A DNA stretch of 64,000 nt from Mactromeris polynyma (lineage: Eukaryota > Mollusca > Bivalvia > Venerida > Mactridae): contig JASFXZ010000014.1 of assembly GCA_032209605.1 (NCBI GenBank), forward strand, positions 1,570,912-1,634,911, in the 5' to 3' direction. A program made the position numbers and the translations under genes. Shown in pieces: positions 11,890 to 24,049 of this stretch. Positions within the stretch are counted from its first letter, which is position 1. Each line of letters starts with the position of its first letter. The notes below the pieces were generated by a model that saw nothing but the letters and a program-made list of their open reading frames with translations, ran no database searches and was not told where the DNA came from.

Positions 11890-11985
11890 CATCGTGGTTA
11901 TCAGTATAATTACGCATTGTGGTTATCAGTATAATTTCACATTGTGGTTATCAGTATAATTACAAACTGTGGTTATCAGTATAAT
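11890..11985. repeat. 27-bp tandem repeat
   Basis: Four units of TGTGGTTATCAGTATAATTA plus a variable heptamer are present. The duplicate block has the same array at 42855-42953. Confidence 0.75.
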
Positions 11986-12387
11986 AGCGCATAACAGTAA
12001 ACAGAACTACAGTTTTTTAAGTCTACCTCAATATTGTGACCACCTCAAAATTAAGAACTCCATTTTCAAGTTCATTTTCACAGTTTATTTTCAATATTGT
12101 GTCACTGAAATTTATATTACCTCCCTTTATGAAAAAGTTCAGGTTTTTCAATTCATTGCAATTGTTTGCTTTAAGAAAAACGTGTCGAAGCAATTTCGAA
12201 TAGGATATTATAGTTCAAATAAATTATAAATGACAATATTTTGGTATTAAATTGTGTAACATGATTTATATGTTGCTTACTGATCCATACACATACAATG
12301 GAAATGACGTAATTCAGTAGCTGCTCGCCCATATGGGATATCCCGGTGGCGAGGGTAAACAAACTCAACTCCACATAATTCAGTAGC

Positions 12388-12620
12388 GGATCCGTAGTCC
12401 AGTGGTAACGCGCTGGACTTGTAATCCATGGATCGCAGGTTAATTCCCCGCCCCATTACTGACAGTAATAACAGTCTTTCGGACAAGACTTTAAAAATCG
12501 AGGTCCCGTGTACGATGCTTTACATCGAGCACGTAAAAGAACCAGGGGTGTTTCTGGAACTTGGGCATCTTCTGTATCATGCACTATCCTCCAAAAATCT
12601 AAAATGACGATAAATAAACG
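12388..12620 (+). repeat. tRNA-Thr-like SINE
   Basis: The head reads AGTCCAGTGGTAACGCGCTG then a seven-base anticodon-like loop CTTGTAA (TGT, Thr) and a B-box-like GCAGGTTAATTCC. A body follows with TCTTTCGGACAAGACTTTAA and GAGCACGTAAAAGAACCAGG, a segment typical of mollusc SINEs. The acceptor stem does not pair, so it is not a tRNA gene. AATTCAGTAGC lies on both sides of the preceding 12320-12388 segment. The duplicate is at 43228-43525. Confidence 0.75.
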
Positions 12621-12861
12621 CAAATACAACAAATACTTCAGTTATGGGTCTAATACCTTAAACTATGTTCATCAAATACGTGCTCTGCTACATTTCCTTT
12701 TCCGCAAACATTTTAGTCGGTAAAATTGATTGTTGTCGAATGTGAAAATGAGTTCCATAAAACAAAAATGAAGATAGGCTGAATTAGATTTGATGAATTT
12801 GATCAGAAAAAGTATAATACGATCATGTATTCATATCACAATGTTATGATACATTATACTA

Positions 12862-13290
12862 TACAGTAAAACCTCAATAATAAAATAAAGACATTAGACC
12901 ACATTTGTTACCCTTGAAAACGGGCCTTTATATTGAGGTGGTTTTAATATTGAGGTTGTCTTAATATTGAGGTTGAATAAAGAGCAAAACAGTGAAAATG
13001 GACTTGAACATTGTGTTCTTACTATTGAGGTTGTCTTTTTATTGAGGTGGTCTTACAATTGAGGTTTTCTTATTAATGAGGTGGTCTTACTATTGAGGTT
13101 GTCTTACCATTGAGGTGATCTTATTATTGAGGTGGTTTTACCATTGATGTGGTTTTACCATCGAGGTGGTCTTATAATTGTGGTGGTCTTACCACTGATG
13201 TGGTATTATTATTGAGGTGGTCTTACCATTGAGGTGGACTAATTATTGAGGTGGTCTGTAGATGAGGTGTTATTGTAGTTTATTTTTCTA
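12862..13290. repeat. CTCAATAATAAG-family MITE with expanded interior
   Basis: It starts with ACAGTAAAACCTCAATAATA and ends in GAGGTGTTATTGTAG. The interior has about 15 tandem variants of ATTGAGGTGGTCTTACC. The duplicate (43753-43952) has only a few, so the interior was amplified in this block. Confidence 0.75.
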
Positions 13291-13889
13291 TCGGAAATTA
13301 CATCGACTAGTTCACGTGATTTGGTGTTTAGTTGTTGTGCTTATTGCAATTCGATTGACTTTAATCTCTCGAGACATTATTGCTTTACGTGCTCCACGGA
13401 TTACCATTCAGATCACATCATTATTTGATGAAAGAACTATCACTAAATGTAACTACATTGTGACATCAATAATTCAATTTAATCAATACATAACACCATT
13501 TAAAACGCAACTGTTTTAATTAGGCTTCAGTTTGTACATAGTGTTACCAATGTTTAAAATAGTTTTTAAAAAGTATTGAAACAATGAAATTATTTCTTAT
13601 ATCTGTCATGTTTTGAAGCAGACACTTTTCGGTTGGGTTTGTAATGACTGTAAGCATTTTATAATAAGTTTCAATTTTCATAGATATTCTGAATGCAAAA
13701 AGGATTGTCTAAACTTCAATGTGTTATTAAATGTGAGCGGGATGTTCATTACTCATCAAAAATACCATCAAAACTATCGTTTGACTTAATCGATACATTC
13801 ATTTATCAACAAAGAATTTTGTGGATTACGCATGAATGATACAGCAATTGAATCATTAGACAATGAAAACTATGACTACATTGACCGTT
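13291..13889. other. Stretch without recognised feature
   Basis: No repeat ends and no coding signal are seen. Most of it is absent from the duplicate block, where 43990-44030 leads almost directly into minisatellite. Confidence 0.4.
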
Positions 13890-15020
13890 AGCTACTCCAG
13901 TGAGTTGAGTGAGGTTTGTGAATACCAAATTTTCACTTGGCCGACACTAACTCGACCGTCACTTACACTCGAGCGTCTCTTGGAGTGTATGTTCTGAATA
14001 TGAGCCTAACTCAACCGTCACTTAGGTGAGTGGAGTATGAGTGGTGTGTAGGTTCTGAATACGAGCCTTACTCGACTGTCACTTAGGTGAGTGGAGTATG
14101 AGTGGGGTGTAGGTTCTGAATACGGGCCTTACTCGACTGTCACTTAGGTGAGTGGAGTATGAGTGGAGTGTAAGTTTCTGAATACGGGCCTTACTCGACT
14201 GTCACTTAGGTGAGTGGAGTATGAGTGGGTTGTAGGTTCTGAATACGAGCCTTACTCGACTGTCACTTAGGTGAGTGGAGTATGAGCGGGGTGTAGGTTC
14301 TGAATACGAGCCTTACTCGACTGTCACTTAGGTGAGTGGAGTATGAGTGGAGTGTATGTTCTGAATACGAGCCTTACTCGACTGTCACTTAGGTGAGTGG
14401 AGTATGAGTGGGGTGTAGGTTCTGAATACGGGCCTTACTCGACTGTCACTTAGGTGAGTGGAGTATGAGCGGGGTGTAGGTTCTGAATACGAGCCTTACT
14501 CGACTGTCACTTAGGTGAGTGGAGTATGAGTGGAGTGTATGTTCTGAATACGAGCCTAACTCGACTGTCACTTAGGTGAGTGGGGTATGAGTGGGGTGTA
14601 GGTTCTGAATACGAGCCTAACTCGACTGTCACTTAGGTGAGTGGAGTATGAGTGGAGTGTATGTACTGAATACGAGCCTAACTCGACTGTCACTTAGGTG
14701 AGTGGAGTATGAGTGGGGTGTAGGTTCTGAATACGAGCCTAACTCGACTGTCACTTAGGTGAGTGGGGTATGAGTGGGGTGTATGTTCTGAATACGGGCC
14801 TTACTCGACTGTCACTTAGGTGAGTGGAGTATGAGTGGGGTGTAGGTTCTGAATACGAGCCTTACTCGACTGTCACTTAGGTGAGTGGAGTATGAGTGGG
14901 GTGTAGGTTCTGAATACGAGCCTTACTCGACTGTCACTTAGGTGAGTGGAGTATGAGCGGGGTGTAGGTTCTGAATACGGGCCTTACTCGACTGTCACTA
15001 AGGTGAGTGGAGAATAGTGG
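13890..15020. repeat. 61-bp minisatellite, about 17 units
   Basis: Units of 61-62 bp start with CTCGACTGTCACTTAGGTGA (for example 14071, 14132 and 14194) and contain GAGTGGAGTATGAGTGG. The left edge carries TTTGTGAATACCAAAT, the end of the MITE at 54896-55048. The duplicate block has only about three units (44030-44210). Confidence 0.85.
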
Positions 15021-15090
15021 AGTGTATGGCTCTGTATTCGGCCCCCTTACCTTAATCAGCAATACAATAGTGAAAAGATTAAACAGCATC

Positions 15091-16751
15091 CAGTGGAAAC
15101 TCCCTAATCTTGAAACACTCCAGTCCGGAAACTTCCTCTCATTGAACAATTTTCTCGTCCCGTTTTAGTTCCTCCAATACAACGTATACACGTAAACTAA
15201 ATCTCCTGAAAACCGGACGATAATTTTCCGCAAAGATGCTTTCAATGGAGGAATCCTCTCCAGTCCGAATCTCCTCGAATCGGAGTTTTTTCTAAGGCGA
15301 TATATACCCTAGAAGATAGCCATATTTGCTTTCTAGCAATATTTTTGAAATTGCATATTAAAGACGTATTCGGGAGTTTCCAGTGCGCAACTTAAATGCG
15401 CATGTTCATTTCTATTATTGTAGTGTTTGCATTGGGTTAAAGACGTATAAGGGAGTAGTTTACTATTTTCTTTTATGATGCAAAGATTTTTCTAACTTTA
15501 TAGTTACCAAGCACAATACAAATAATGATGTAATTTTGGTTAATTGAAGGATTTCATTACATTTGCAGTTTTCCTTCTACTTTCCTTTTCTATATACTTT
15601 ATTATTAAAAACAGAAAAGTCATTGATATTAAAAATTCTACATTTGAAATTATAAAATGATCTTCAATAAATATTTAATACTAACACATTTTATGAAAAT
15701 GTAAAGCAATAATGGGTTACCAATTGTATTAAGGGTAAACATTTTCAACTTTCACTTTCCATATATATTACATTTGAAACACAATAAAACAATCTTTATC
15801 TTAAAATCAAGCAATGTGACCTATTATTTTTATTTCATATTTTCATTCAGACAGTGACCTTCATATAGTATACCAAGTTGTAAAAAATCTCTGCGCTCGA
15901 ACAAATATAGTAAACTTGTATCGATTTTGCTCTATATTCATATGAAATATTCACGTTTTAAATCTTCAATATCATAAAATCAAGCAAGGTGACCTATCAT
16001 TTTTATTTCATATTTTGGTAAGATACATTATACTGCTCAAATATAAAAAGTTTAAATATCTGCGTTAGAAAAAAACGGCCTTATTGTAGGATACGCCTTT
16101 AAAGCAAGATGAAATGTACACTGTTTTATCGTTATACGGTACTTCAACTGATACCGCTATAATTTTGTAAAAATGTTGAAAAATAATTAAGTTATTTAAA
16201 CTTTTTGTACTGTCAAATTGTACATGTTGTCCGGTAAATCAGGCTAATTGCACAAGCGTTAATTTTACAAAAGAAACACATGTATACAAAGATAATACTC
16301 AAATCTACCTCATGCTTTAAAAATAGTCTTTATTCCATAATAACAACAACAGAAACTAGGGGTGAGTACGGAAAATCTAGTTTTTTATTGATGTAATTTT
16401 GAAGAAAAAAAAATCGATGGTATTACTAAAATACTTTCTCTCCTTTCCAAAAATACTTTTTATATTAAAAAATACTGAACAGACTTTTGTGCGCATTTAC
16501 CGGAATGTAAAACAATATCAAAACTAATTCTACATGTACAACTTTACAGTGTATATAGTTTATCAATACATGTGTATATTGATCAACTTGTCATAACACA
16601 TGGCCACTTCACCACCTTAAAACAGACGGATTTCAAGTACTGACTATCTATTTTTTTTGGAGTAACTAAAACGGGAACGAGAAAATTGTCCGGTTATAAG
16701 AAGTTTCCGGAATGGAGATTGTATGGACTTCCGACTAGGAAGTTTCCACTG
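15091..16751. mobile_element. DNA element with about 88-bp terminal inverted repeats
   Basis: The left end CAGTGGAAACTCCCTAATC continues through CCGGAAACTTCC and TTTTCTCGTCCCGTTTTAGT. The right end (about 16663-16751) is the inverse: ACTAAAACGGGAACGAGAAA to AGTTTCCACTG. No transposase is seen, so it is non-autonomous or gutted. The duplicate is 44266-46448 with a different interior. It ends about 570 bp upstream of the gene 2 promoter palindrome. Confidence 0.7.
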
Positions 16752-17318
16752 TATTTCCGCAACTTAAGCGTGTGCGTATGCGGAACAGTTTTCTGACGGA
16801 ATCGACCCCTACTATTTTTTCTTAGCGCGATTATCTGAACATGCAGATTCGCGTTTGGGCGCAACTGGAAAGCGGGACTAAGCTTTTGTTAGAATTTTGA
16901 TACGTTGTTCTGTACATATATTTAACTTTCATAAACAACGAAAGTCATTTCTGTTGCATTTATTTGAAGGTTTGGCCATTTTTTGACGTAGAATGAGTGG
17001 ACAATATGTCATATGATATCCGTTAAAATATTGTAAACACGATGAATAACTCTGTATGGTACAGTGTTTTATCGCTTTTTGCGTTGTCTCCCCTGTTTGG
17101 AGATGGTTAAGAAAGTTCGATACGATTGTATAATTATTGGTTATGTTCAAGGCCGAGTAAACTTTTCACGCCTATTTATACTAACTCACATAAAATATTT
17201 ATATATTTTTTTATATTTCATAATTAAAAAAAATGTTTTGTTTCGTTGGGGAATGAAAACATGCTTTGTAGAAAAAACAATCCGATATTTTCTCTTTTCA
17301 GCGTTGATAGATACCTAC
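16752..17318. promoter_or_regulatory. Upstream region of gene 2
   Basis: This lies between the DNA element and the NRF1-type site and is well conserved with 46449-46954. It is AT-rich with TTTATATATTTTTTTATATT near 17190. An open frame runs in the phase of exon 1 through this stretch in both copies, but differing indels change its peptide, so I treat it as 5' flank or UTR. Confidence 0.45.
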
Positions 17319-17330
17319 TGCGCATGCGCA
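17319..17330. promoter_or_regulatory. NRF1-type palindrome upstream of gene 2
   Basis: TGCGCATGCGCA is a perfect match to the nuclear respiratory factor 1 consensus. It lies 70 bp before the start codon and is unchanged at 46955-46966 in gene 3. NRF1 sites of this form are common in TATA-less animal promoters. No expression evidence is available. Confidence 0.6.
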
Positions 17331-17399
17331 TATTGTGTATCAATATCATCAAACACTAGAAGACAGTGTGGATTCGTACATGTCAGATCACAACCAAAC

Positions 17400-17423
17400 A
17401 TGGTTAACACTGGAACGCTTTTG
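17400..17423 (+). CDS. Gene 2 exon 1: start codon and short cytoplasmic tail
   Basis: The ATG is followed by seven codons (MVNTGTLL) and a strong donor TTTTG/GTAAGT, phase 0. Joining to exon 2 gives MVNTGTLL-TSRRRLACFF, a normal N-terminus for a type II signal-anchor protein. Exon, donor and upstream palindrome are kept in gene 3 (47036-47059). No other upstream exon with an ATG in phase 0 was found between the inferred promoter and exon 2. Confidence 0.7.
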
Positions 17424-17769
17424 GTAAGTTTGCTTACTCATATTTAATAATTATTATGTATATAATTATATCAATTATTATAAATTATATTAATTGTTTT
17501 TTTCTAGTGTCCCGCAAATTGTGCTTGGTTTTATATGTGTATAAAGTAGGTACGTGCAATATATATTATTGTATGACATAATATTATGTTTTTAAGAGTT
17601 ATGTCATTATTTCCATGGTTAAAAGGTGTGTTTTTATTTTTAATGTATAGTCTCTTATAACTCAATTGGAGTAGTGATATACATTTATACCGAAATAATT
17701 GTTGTAGTTAGTATTATGTACAATGTAGGCCTATATTAATGAGACTTAAATAAATAAATTTGGGATGTC

Positions 17770-19843
17770 CGACATTTTACGGCCCACACAAACTCATATT
17801 AAAGTGTGACGTCATATATTTAACTTCCTACTCCTGCATATTTAAGTTTATTCCACTTTTAATTTTAATTCATAACGCTCTTCAGTAAATCAATTAATTT
17901 TTCTTTCTTTCTTAATTTTGTGCTGGCTCCCTTCTTTTTCAATAAAATCTTAATTTCCTGTTCGGTCATGTCGTCGAAGTTTACACTAGAACATATTTCT
18001 CGTTGGTGATTTTCATGCGCGATTTCAATTTCCCTATTTATCCTAAGTTTTTTGGCCGATCTTGACATGTAAATTCTACTTTCCCAATAGTCACTATTGT
18101 CTTTATTATATGTTTTTTTGTCGTTCAATCATGCTTGTTCGATTTCATTTGATGAATTTGCTTCAATATATCATTAGTTTTCTCGACACCTTGTCCAGAA
18201 AACTGGATTAAACTACCTAGTCTGGATACAAACATTTTATTATTTTAACATTTCCATTTATCATTTTGCTTGGGGGTAAATATCTTACTGCAGTACTATG
18301 CGCTAATTATCCTTGTTTAATGACCCTTGAAACTTTGACCATCGTTCTTATAAGCCCGAGGCATTGATAATTTACGGATTAACTTTAACACCTTTAATTA
18401 TTGTCGTCTATGAAATTGCGGCAATATATGTGCCAAATAGACCATGCATGGGTTTAAGCCGAATAGTATACGTATTAACAACCTTGTCATTTTTAAAGTA
18501 CATATTTATAATGTAATTGTATTTCAACATTTATCATCGTTAAAAATTAATAAATAATACTATAGAGAAACATGAAAACATCATATAGCTTTAAAAAGTA
18601 TCACGTTTATACATGTATAATAGTTAATGGTATGTGTATAAAATGCTGAAACTATAGAACGTAATCATTATATTCCTTGATAGCATCGAATCTCGGACTG
18701 CATAGTCACGCATATAGATGACTATATATGGTACAATTACATAACAGCATACCGTAAAAAAGTAACTTCAAGTAACTATTCCCGACACTTTAATATTTTA
18801 CTAAGTGCATTAGAGAGTCATATAAAGTATATACGAACTTTTCCTGAATAAATACAAATTTTTTTAATGTACATATAAAATATTACTTCTAGTAAAATGT
18901 GCATATGACCACTTTCGCTAAATATATTAAAGCTTTTTGATAATGACTGTCTTAAATTAATACATTTGTTCTTCTTTTATTAAGGTACAGGTGTGACAAT
19001 AATTATTTTGGTGTGAAATTTCAAAACTTGACAAAGTGAGAAGAAACCCCTTTTTGCAATAAAATAAATTTCATACATATACAATCTTTAGCTGATACAA
19101 ATGACTAATACACAAATTAGTGATTATTACCAAGTTGTTTTTTTCAATTTCAAGACCTTTTTAGATAACATGTAATTCAGATTATTAACAATTTATAATA
19201 TAATTCAACAGTATTTCTATTATTACCCTGAACCTGTTCCAAAGGCTCTATAACTTTAATCATTCATTGTCAAGATTTCTATAATCCGCACTGAAGGGAG
19301 TTTTATTGCCGTGCTATAAAAACATAAACGGACCGCAAACCCGATTAACTTCGTTAGTTTCCGTTACTGTTTAACGGACTAAACCGAACATATAAAATAA
19401 TTACAGGTGGTTTGACAAAAGTATTAATTCCCCCGCCTAATTTTTTTTCAATTTCACATTTAAAAACATCATTGTTTCAAAAAATGTATATTTTATATGA
19501 AAGTGAATGCGAACCTCCAAAAAGTTTTAAAGGGAAAACGTTATAGCTAATTAAACAACTAAATTTGATGGATTTTTCAGTGAAATTACCGACTTTGTAT
19601 GTAATTCAATAGGAATATAGGGTCACTCTATGTTTGTATGAATTCCCCCACCTAAATTCTGTCTCTAATTATTTATTTTTATATATTTGAAATCCTAAGA
19701 TTTTGTTCTTTCCAAATCTGAATGCGAACTTGAAATATGTTAATAAATAAGAAAGTTATTCCCTAATTTGTTAAACGTCCCTTCTTATTTCTATATAGCC
19801 GATTATCGATTTTTTAGTTATCGACAGAAGACAAATTGTTGCA
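17770..19843. mobile_element. About 2.07-kb insertion (or deletion in the other copy) in intron 1 of gene 2
   Basis: The flanks GGGATGTC and AATATT.GGTTATTTCGCTAA are adjacent in gene 3 (47400-47425) but 2.07 kb apart here. The extra DNA begins CGACATTTTACGGCCCACAC and contains the short minus-strand frame at 17865-18128. No target duplication or terminal repeats are evident. It could be a transposon remnant or ancestral sequence lost from gene 3. Confidence 0.55.
17865..18128 (-). CDS. Small SAP-like open frame in the inserted segment
   Basis: The frame has 87 codons. The C-terminal half reads MTEQEIKILLKKKGASTKLR followed by a KKEKLIDLLKS stretch, resembling the SAP DNA-binding helix-turn-helix pattern (L..LLKKKG.ST...KK..LI..L). 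The N-terminal half is charged. The start codon is ATG at 18126-18128. It is absent from gene 3. It could be a fragment of a transposon-encoded protein. Family assignment rests on pattern only. Confidence 0.35.
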   Translation of the reverse strand: MNDKKTYNKDNSDYWESRIYMSRSAKKLRINREIEIAHENHQREICSSVNFDDMTEQEIKILLKKKGASTKLRKKEKLIDLLKSVMN

Positions 19844-20291
19844 TATGAATATTTGGTTATTTCGCTAAACGGTTAACCGTTTAATCGTTCGAACGGTTAA
19901 CCGGTTAATCCAACATGGCATTCGTTACGTGTTTCGTATTTTGTCTTGTATATGTTTTACCATACTAGTCCGAATTGTGTTTTACTTCTGCTAAGTACTG
20001 AACATAATTCATTAAAGAAATATCAAGCATATCAATTATGTTTAAGAAAACATCCGTTTTGTTTCAAACAGTATACCGTAATATGATATTATATGATATT
20101 GAAGTTAAACGAAGCAGACAGTTACACTCTGTTCGAATACAACAATGTTAAAACTTAGAACAATATCATTATACTTTAGCTGTCGATTTAAATATGCCTA
20201 AATTCTCGAGCACACAAACACGTTTTACGACTGTCATAAACCTTTTCATTAAATACACAAATATCATGTTTTAAATGTAACAGACAAAATA

Positions 20292-22612
20292 ACTGAGTTA
20301 TATAGCGTCATTAAGTTATATAGACATAAGATATATCGTGAATGAGTTATATAGACATAGGATATAGCGTCATTGAGTTATATAGACAAAGGATATAGTC
20401 GTCATTGAGTTATATAGACAAAGGATATAGTCGTCATTGAGTTATATAGACAAAGAATAAAGTCGTCATTGAGTTATATAGACATAGGATATAGTCGTCA
20501 TTGAGTTATATAGACATAGGATATAGTCGTCATTGAGTTATATAGACAAAGGATATAGCGCCATTGAGTTATATAGACATAGGATATAGTCGTCATTGAG
20601 TTATATAGACAAAGGATATATGCGTCATTGAGTTATACAGACAAAGGATATAGTCGTCTTTGAGTTATATAGACATAGGATATAGTCGTCATTGAGTTAT
20701 ATAGACAAAGGATATAGTCGTCATTGAGTAATATAGACAAAGGATATTGTCGTCATTGAGTTATATAGACATAAGATATAGTCGTCATTGAGTTATATAG
20801 ACAAAGGATATAGTCGTCATTGAGTAATATAGACAAAGGATATTGTCGTCATTGAGTTATATAGACAAAGGATATAGTCGTCATTGAGTTATATAGACAA
20901 AGTATATAGTCGTCATTGAGTTATATAGACAAAGGATATAGTCGTCATTGAGTTATATAGACAAAGGATATAGTCGTCTTTGAGTATATAGACATAGAAT
21001 ATAGTCGTCATTGAGTTATATAGACAAAGTATATAGTCGACATTGAGTTATATAGACAAAGGATATAGTCGTCATCGAATAATATAGACATAGTATAAAG
21101 TCGTCATTGAGTTATATAGACATAGAAAATAGTCGTCATTGAGTTATACAGACACAGGATTTAGTCGTCATTGAGTTATATAGTCATATGATATAGCGTC
21201 ATTGAGTTATATAGACATAGCATATAGTCGGCATTGAGTTATATAGACATAGCATATAGTCGTCATCGAATAATATAGACATAGGATATAGTCGTCTTTT
21301 AGTTATATAGACAAAGTATATAGTCGACATTGAGTTATATAGACAAAGGATATAGTCGTCATTGAGTTATATAGACATAGGATATAGTCGTCATTGAGTT
21401 ATATAGACATAGAATATAGTCGTCATTGAGTTATATAGACAAAGTATATAGGCGTCATTGAGTTATATAGACAAAGAATATAGTCGTCATTGAGTTATAT
21501 AGACAAAGGATATAGTCGTCATTGAGTTACACAGACAAAGGATATAGTCGTCATTGAGTAATGTAGACAAAGTTTATAGTCGTCATTGAGTTATATAGAC
21601 AAAGTATATAGTCGTCATTGAGTTATATAGACATAGTATATAGTCGTCATTGAGTTATACATACATAGGATATAGCGTCATTGAGGTACATTTGTATATA
21701 GACAAAGAATAAAGTCGTCATTGAGTTATATGGACAAAGAATATAGTCGTCATTGAGTTATATAGACAAAGGATATAGTCGTCATTGAGTTATATAGACA
21801 TAGGATATAGTCGTCATTGAGTAATATAGGCAAAGTATATAGTCGTCATTGAGTTATATAGACATAGCATATAGTCGTCATTGAGTTATATAGACATAGA
21901 ATATAGTCGTCATTGAGTAATATAGGCAAAGTATATAGTCGTCATTGAGTTATATAGACATAGGATATAGCGTCATTTAGTTATATAGACATAGGATATA
22001 GAGCGTCATTGAGTTATATATACATAGGATATAGCGCCATTGAGTTATATAGACATAGGATATAGTCGTCATTGAGTTATATAGACAAAGGATATAGTCG
22101 TCATTGAGTTATATAGACATAGGATATAGCGTCATTGAGTTATATTGACATAGGATATAGCGTCATTGAGGTATATAGACATAGGATATAGTCGTCATTG
22201 AGTTATATTGACATAGGATATAGTCGTCATTGAGTTATATTGACATAGGATATAGTCGTCATTGAGTTATATTGACATAGGATATAGAGCGTCATTGAGT
22301 TATATTGACATAGGATATAGTCGTCATTGAGTTATATAGACATAGCATATAGTCGTCATTGATTAATATAGACATAGCATATATATCGTCACTGAGTTAT
22401 ATAGACAATAGAATATAGCGTCCTTTAGTTATATAGACATAGCATATATAGCGTCACTGTGTAATATAGACAATATAATATAGCGTCATTGAGTTATATA
22501 GACATGGCATATATAGCGTCACTGAGTAATATAGACATAGGATATAGCGTCATTGATTTAAATAGACATAGGATATAAATTATCGTCATTGAGTTGTATT
22601 GTCATTGGATTA
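20292..22612. repeat. 32-bp minisatellite in intron 1 of gene 2, about 2.3 kb
   Basis: The unit is GTCGTCATTGAGTTATATAG plus ACATAGGATATA (32 bp), with 30-31-bp variants lacking GTC. About 70 units run with scattered substitutions, more diverged toward the right edge (TATATAGCGTCACTG variants). The array ends about 80 bp before exon 2. The orthologous array in gene 3 is 49465-53790. Confidence 0.9.
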
Positions 22613-22690
22613 TATATGTAGGAATGACGGTCATATACTGATTGTTTAAATCAATACAACATTACAACAACGTTCTATGTTTTTTTACAG

Positions 22691-23197
22691 ACGTCTCGCA
22701 GAAGACTTGCCTGTTTCTTCACGCTGTGTATAGTGTCTTTACTGGGTATAAAAATATACACGAGTCCTTATATGTTCAATATGGCGTATGCTACAGACAT
22801 CCAGGAGAGATTAAAAGTGGCGTCTAATAAGACAGTGATTGCTAAACCAATAATGGAAAGGTTGAATGAGCATCGTAACCGGACGCTATAATCGTTTGAT
22901 AGTGCTTTAAAGGCAAAGATATCTTCTAAAATATACTTAGCGTCATTAAATAACACGCGTCGTCGAGATTTGCAGGATTTTAATGACAAGAAAACAAATG
23001 GATTCAGTGACTATAAAACTGAGGGTTTCACGAACAATGTTAAGATCCACGAGGAAAGTAGCCAGGGTGACGTTAAAGACAAGATTGCTGAACTAAATGT
23101 AGCGACTTTAAAGAAGATTGAAGATGTCTCTAATCGTTCAAAGGTAGCATTAGCAAGGACAGTTCTTCTTCCACCACCTGAGGATTTGATGAAGGCG
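22691..23197 (+). CDS. Gene 2 exon 2: signal anchor and stem, with in-frame TAA
   Basis: The acceptor is TTTTTTACAG and the donor AAGGCG/GTAAGG. The exon is 507 nt and phase 0 on both sides. TSRRRLACFF and a hydrophobic stretch ending LGIKIYTS form the signal anchor (about residues 14-31). The stem that follows is charged, has several N-x-T sequons (NMT in gene 3, NKT, NRT, NNT) and ends in TVLLPPPEDLMKA. Codon 75 is TAA at 22889-22891 where gene 3 has CAA. A GGC/GAC-type change near the start (MAYATDI against MTYATDF) is also seen. Everything after the stop is still open, which suggests a very recent mutation. Confidence 0.8.
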
Positions 23198-24049
23198 GTA
23201 AGGATTCTTTTATTTTATGATGTTTAAAATTGTAAATATGTTATACATGTTGTTACAAATGTACAGAATATTCGTACATGGGGTTCCACTAGGTGCTGAA
23301 TATCGCGGGTCATTTTCATAGTTTTACCAGAATTTACCATTTTATAGCCGAAATATAAAATGTCTTTTAGGGAAAATAGGGGTTTCGAGTAAAAAATATT
23401 GTTTAGTATTTGGAACAGCTAAATTGTTAAGTGATGAAAAAAAGGCTAAATGTTTCACTGGGCTCCCGAGTTCTCGCCGAGGTCGTAGACATTTTTGAAG
23501 TCGGGAGCAGCTCGCAAGGGTCCCGATGTCCGTGTGGATTTGAAACACCGCGAGGCCCGTAAGAGCTTGGCAAAACGAAGGTATAATGTCAACTAATGGT
23601 GTATAGGCATTACATTAATCGGTACTTACTCCAAAAATAACATTATAATATGCTTAGATTTTTATACGGTTCTAATGTGAACAGAATGTTTAAGAAGTTT
23701 TGTGATTACCAAATCTTCGCTTGACCGACACTAACTGAGAAAGCAGTCATGTACAGTCGGACTACGTTTATCCGACTACCATCTATCCGAATATTTGGTA
23801 TCATCCTAAATTAATATGTGGTCCCGATGTATCTTCTTAGACACGAATTGAAATGAGCTTTTCGAAACCATTCATTATTCGAAATACAAGTTCGGGTACG
23901 TTGAATTCTAATGAACGAGGTCCGAATGAATTTAATTTACAATCCAATCTTTTTGGTCAATCTGTGGTGAATGAACGGGGTTACCTAACGTTTATGAATT
24001 AGTTCAAGTTTTTAAGTTGGTTTACATCGCGACGTACTCTATTTTTCAG
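23198..24049. other. Intron 2 of gene 2, short form and empty site of the Ngaro element
   Basis: The intron is 852 bp. At 23729/23730 about 1.06 kb present in gene 3 (54933-55988) is missing, with ACT at both breakpoints. At 23855/23856 the sequence GAATTGAAATG/AGCTTTTCGA is the unfilled target of the retrotransposon at 56109-62657. No coding sequence is seen. Confidence 0.75.

Noticed and set aside
12395..12470. tRNA-Thr(TGT) gene
   Set aside because: The acceptor stem does not pair and a SINE body follows; both copies look like SINE heads.
17064..17447. Possible longer N-terminus in phase with exon 1 of the sulfotransferase
   Set aside because: The upstream peptide differs between gene 2 and gene 3 through indels, lacks a shared ATG, and would destroy the type II topology.
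20292..22612. CRISPR-like array (32-bp repeats)
   Set aside because: There are no spacers; units are directly adjacent and the setting is an animal intron.
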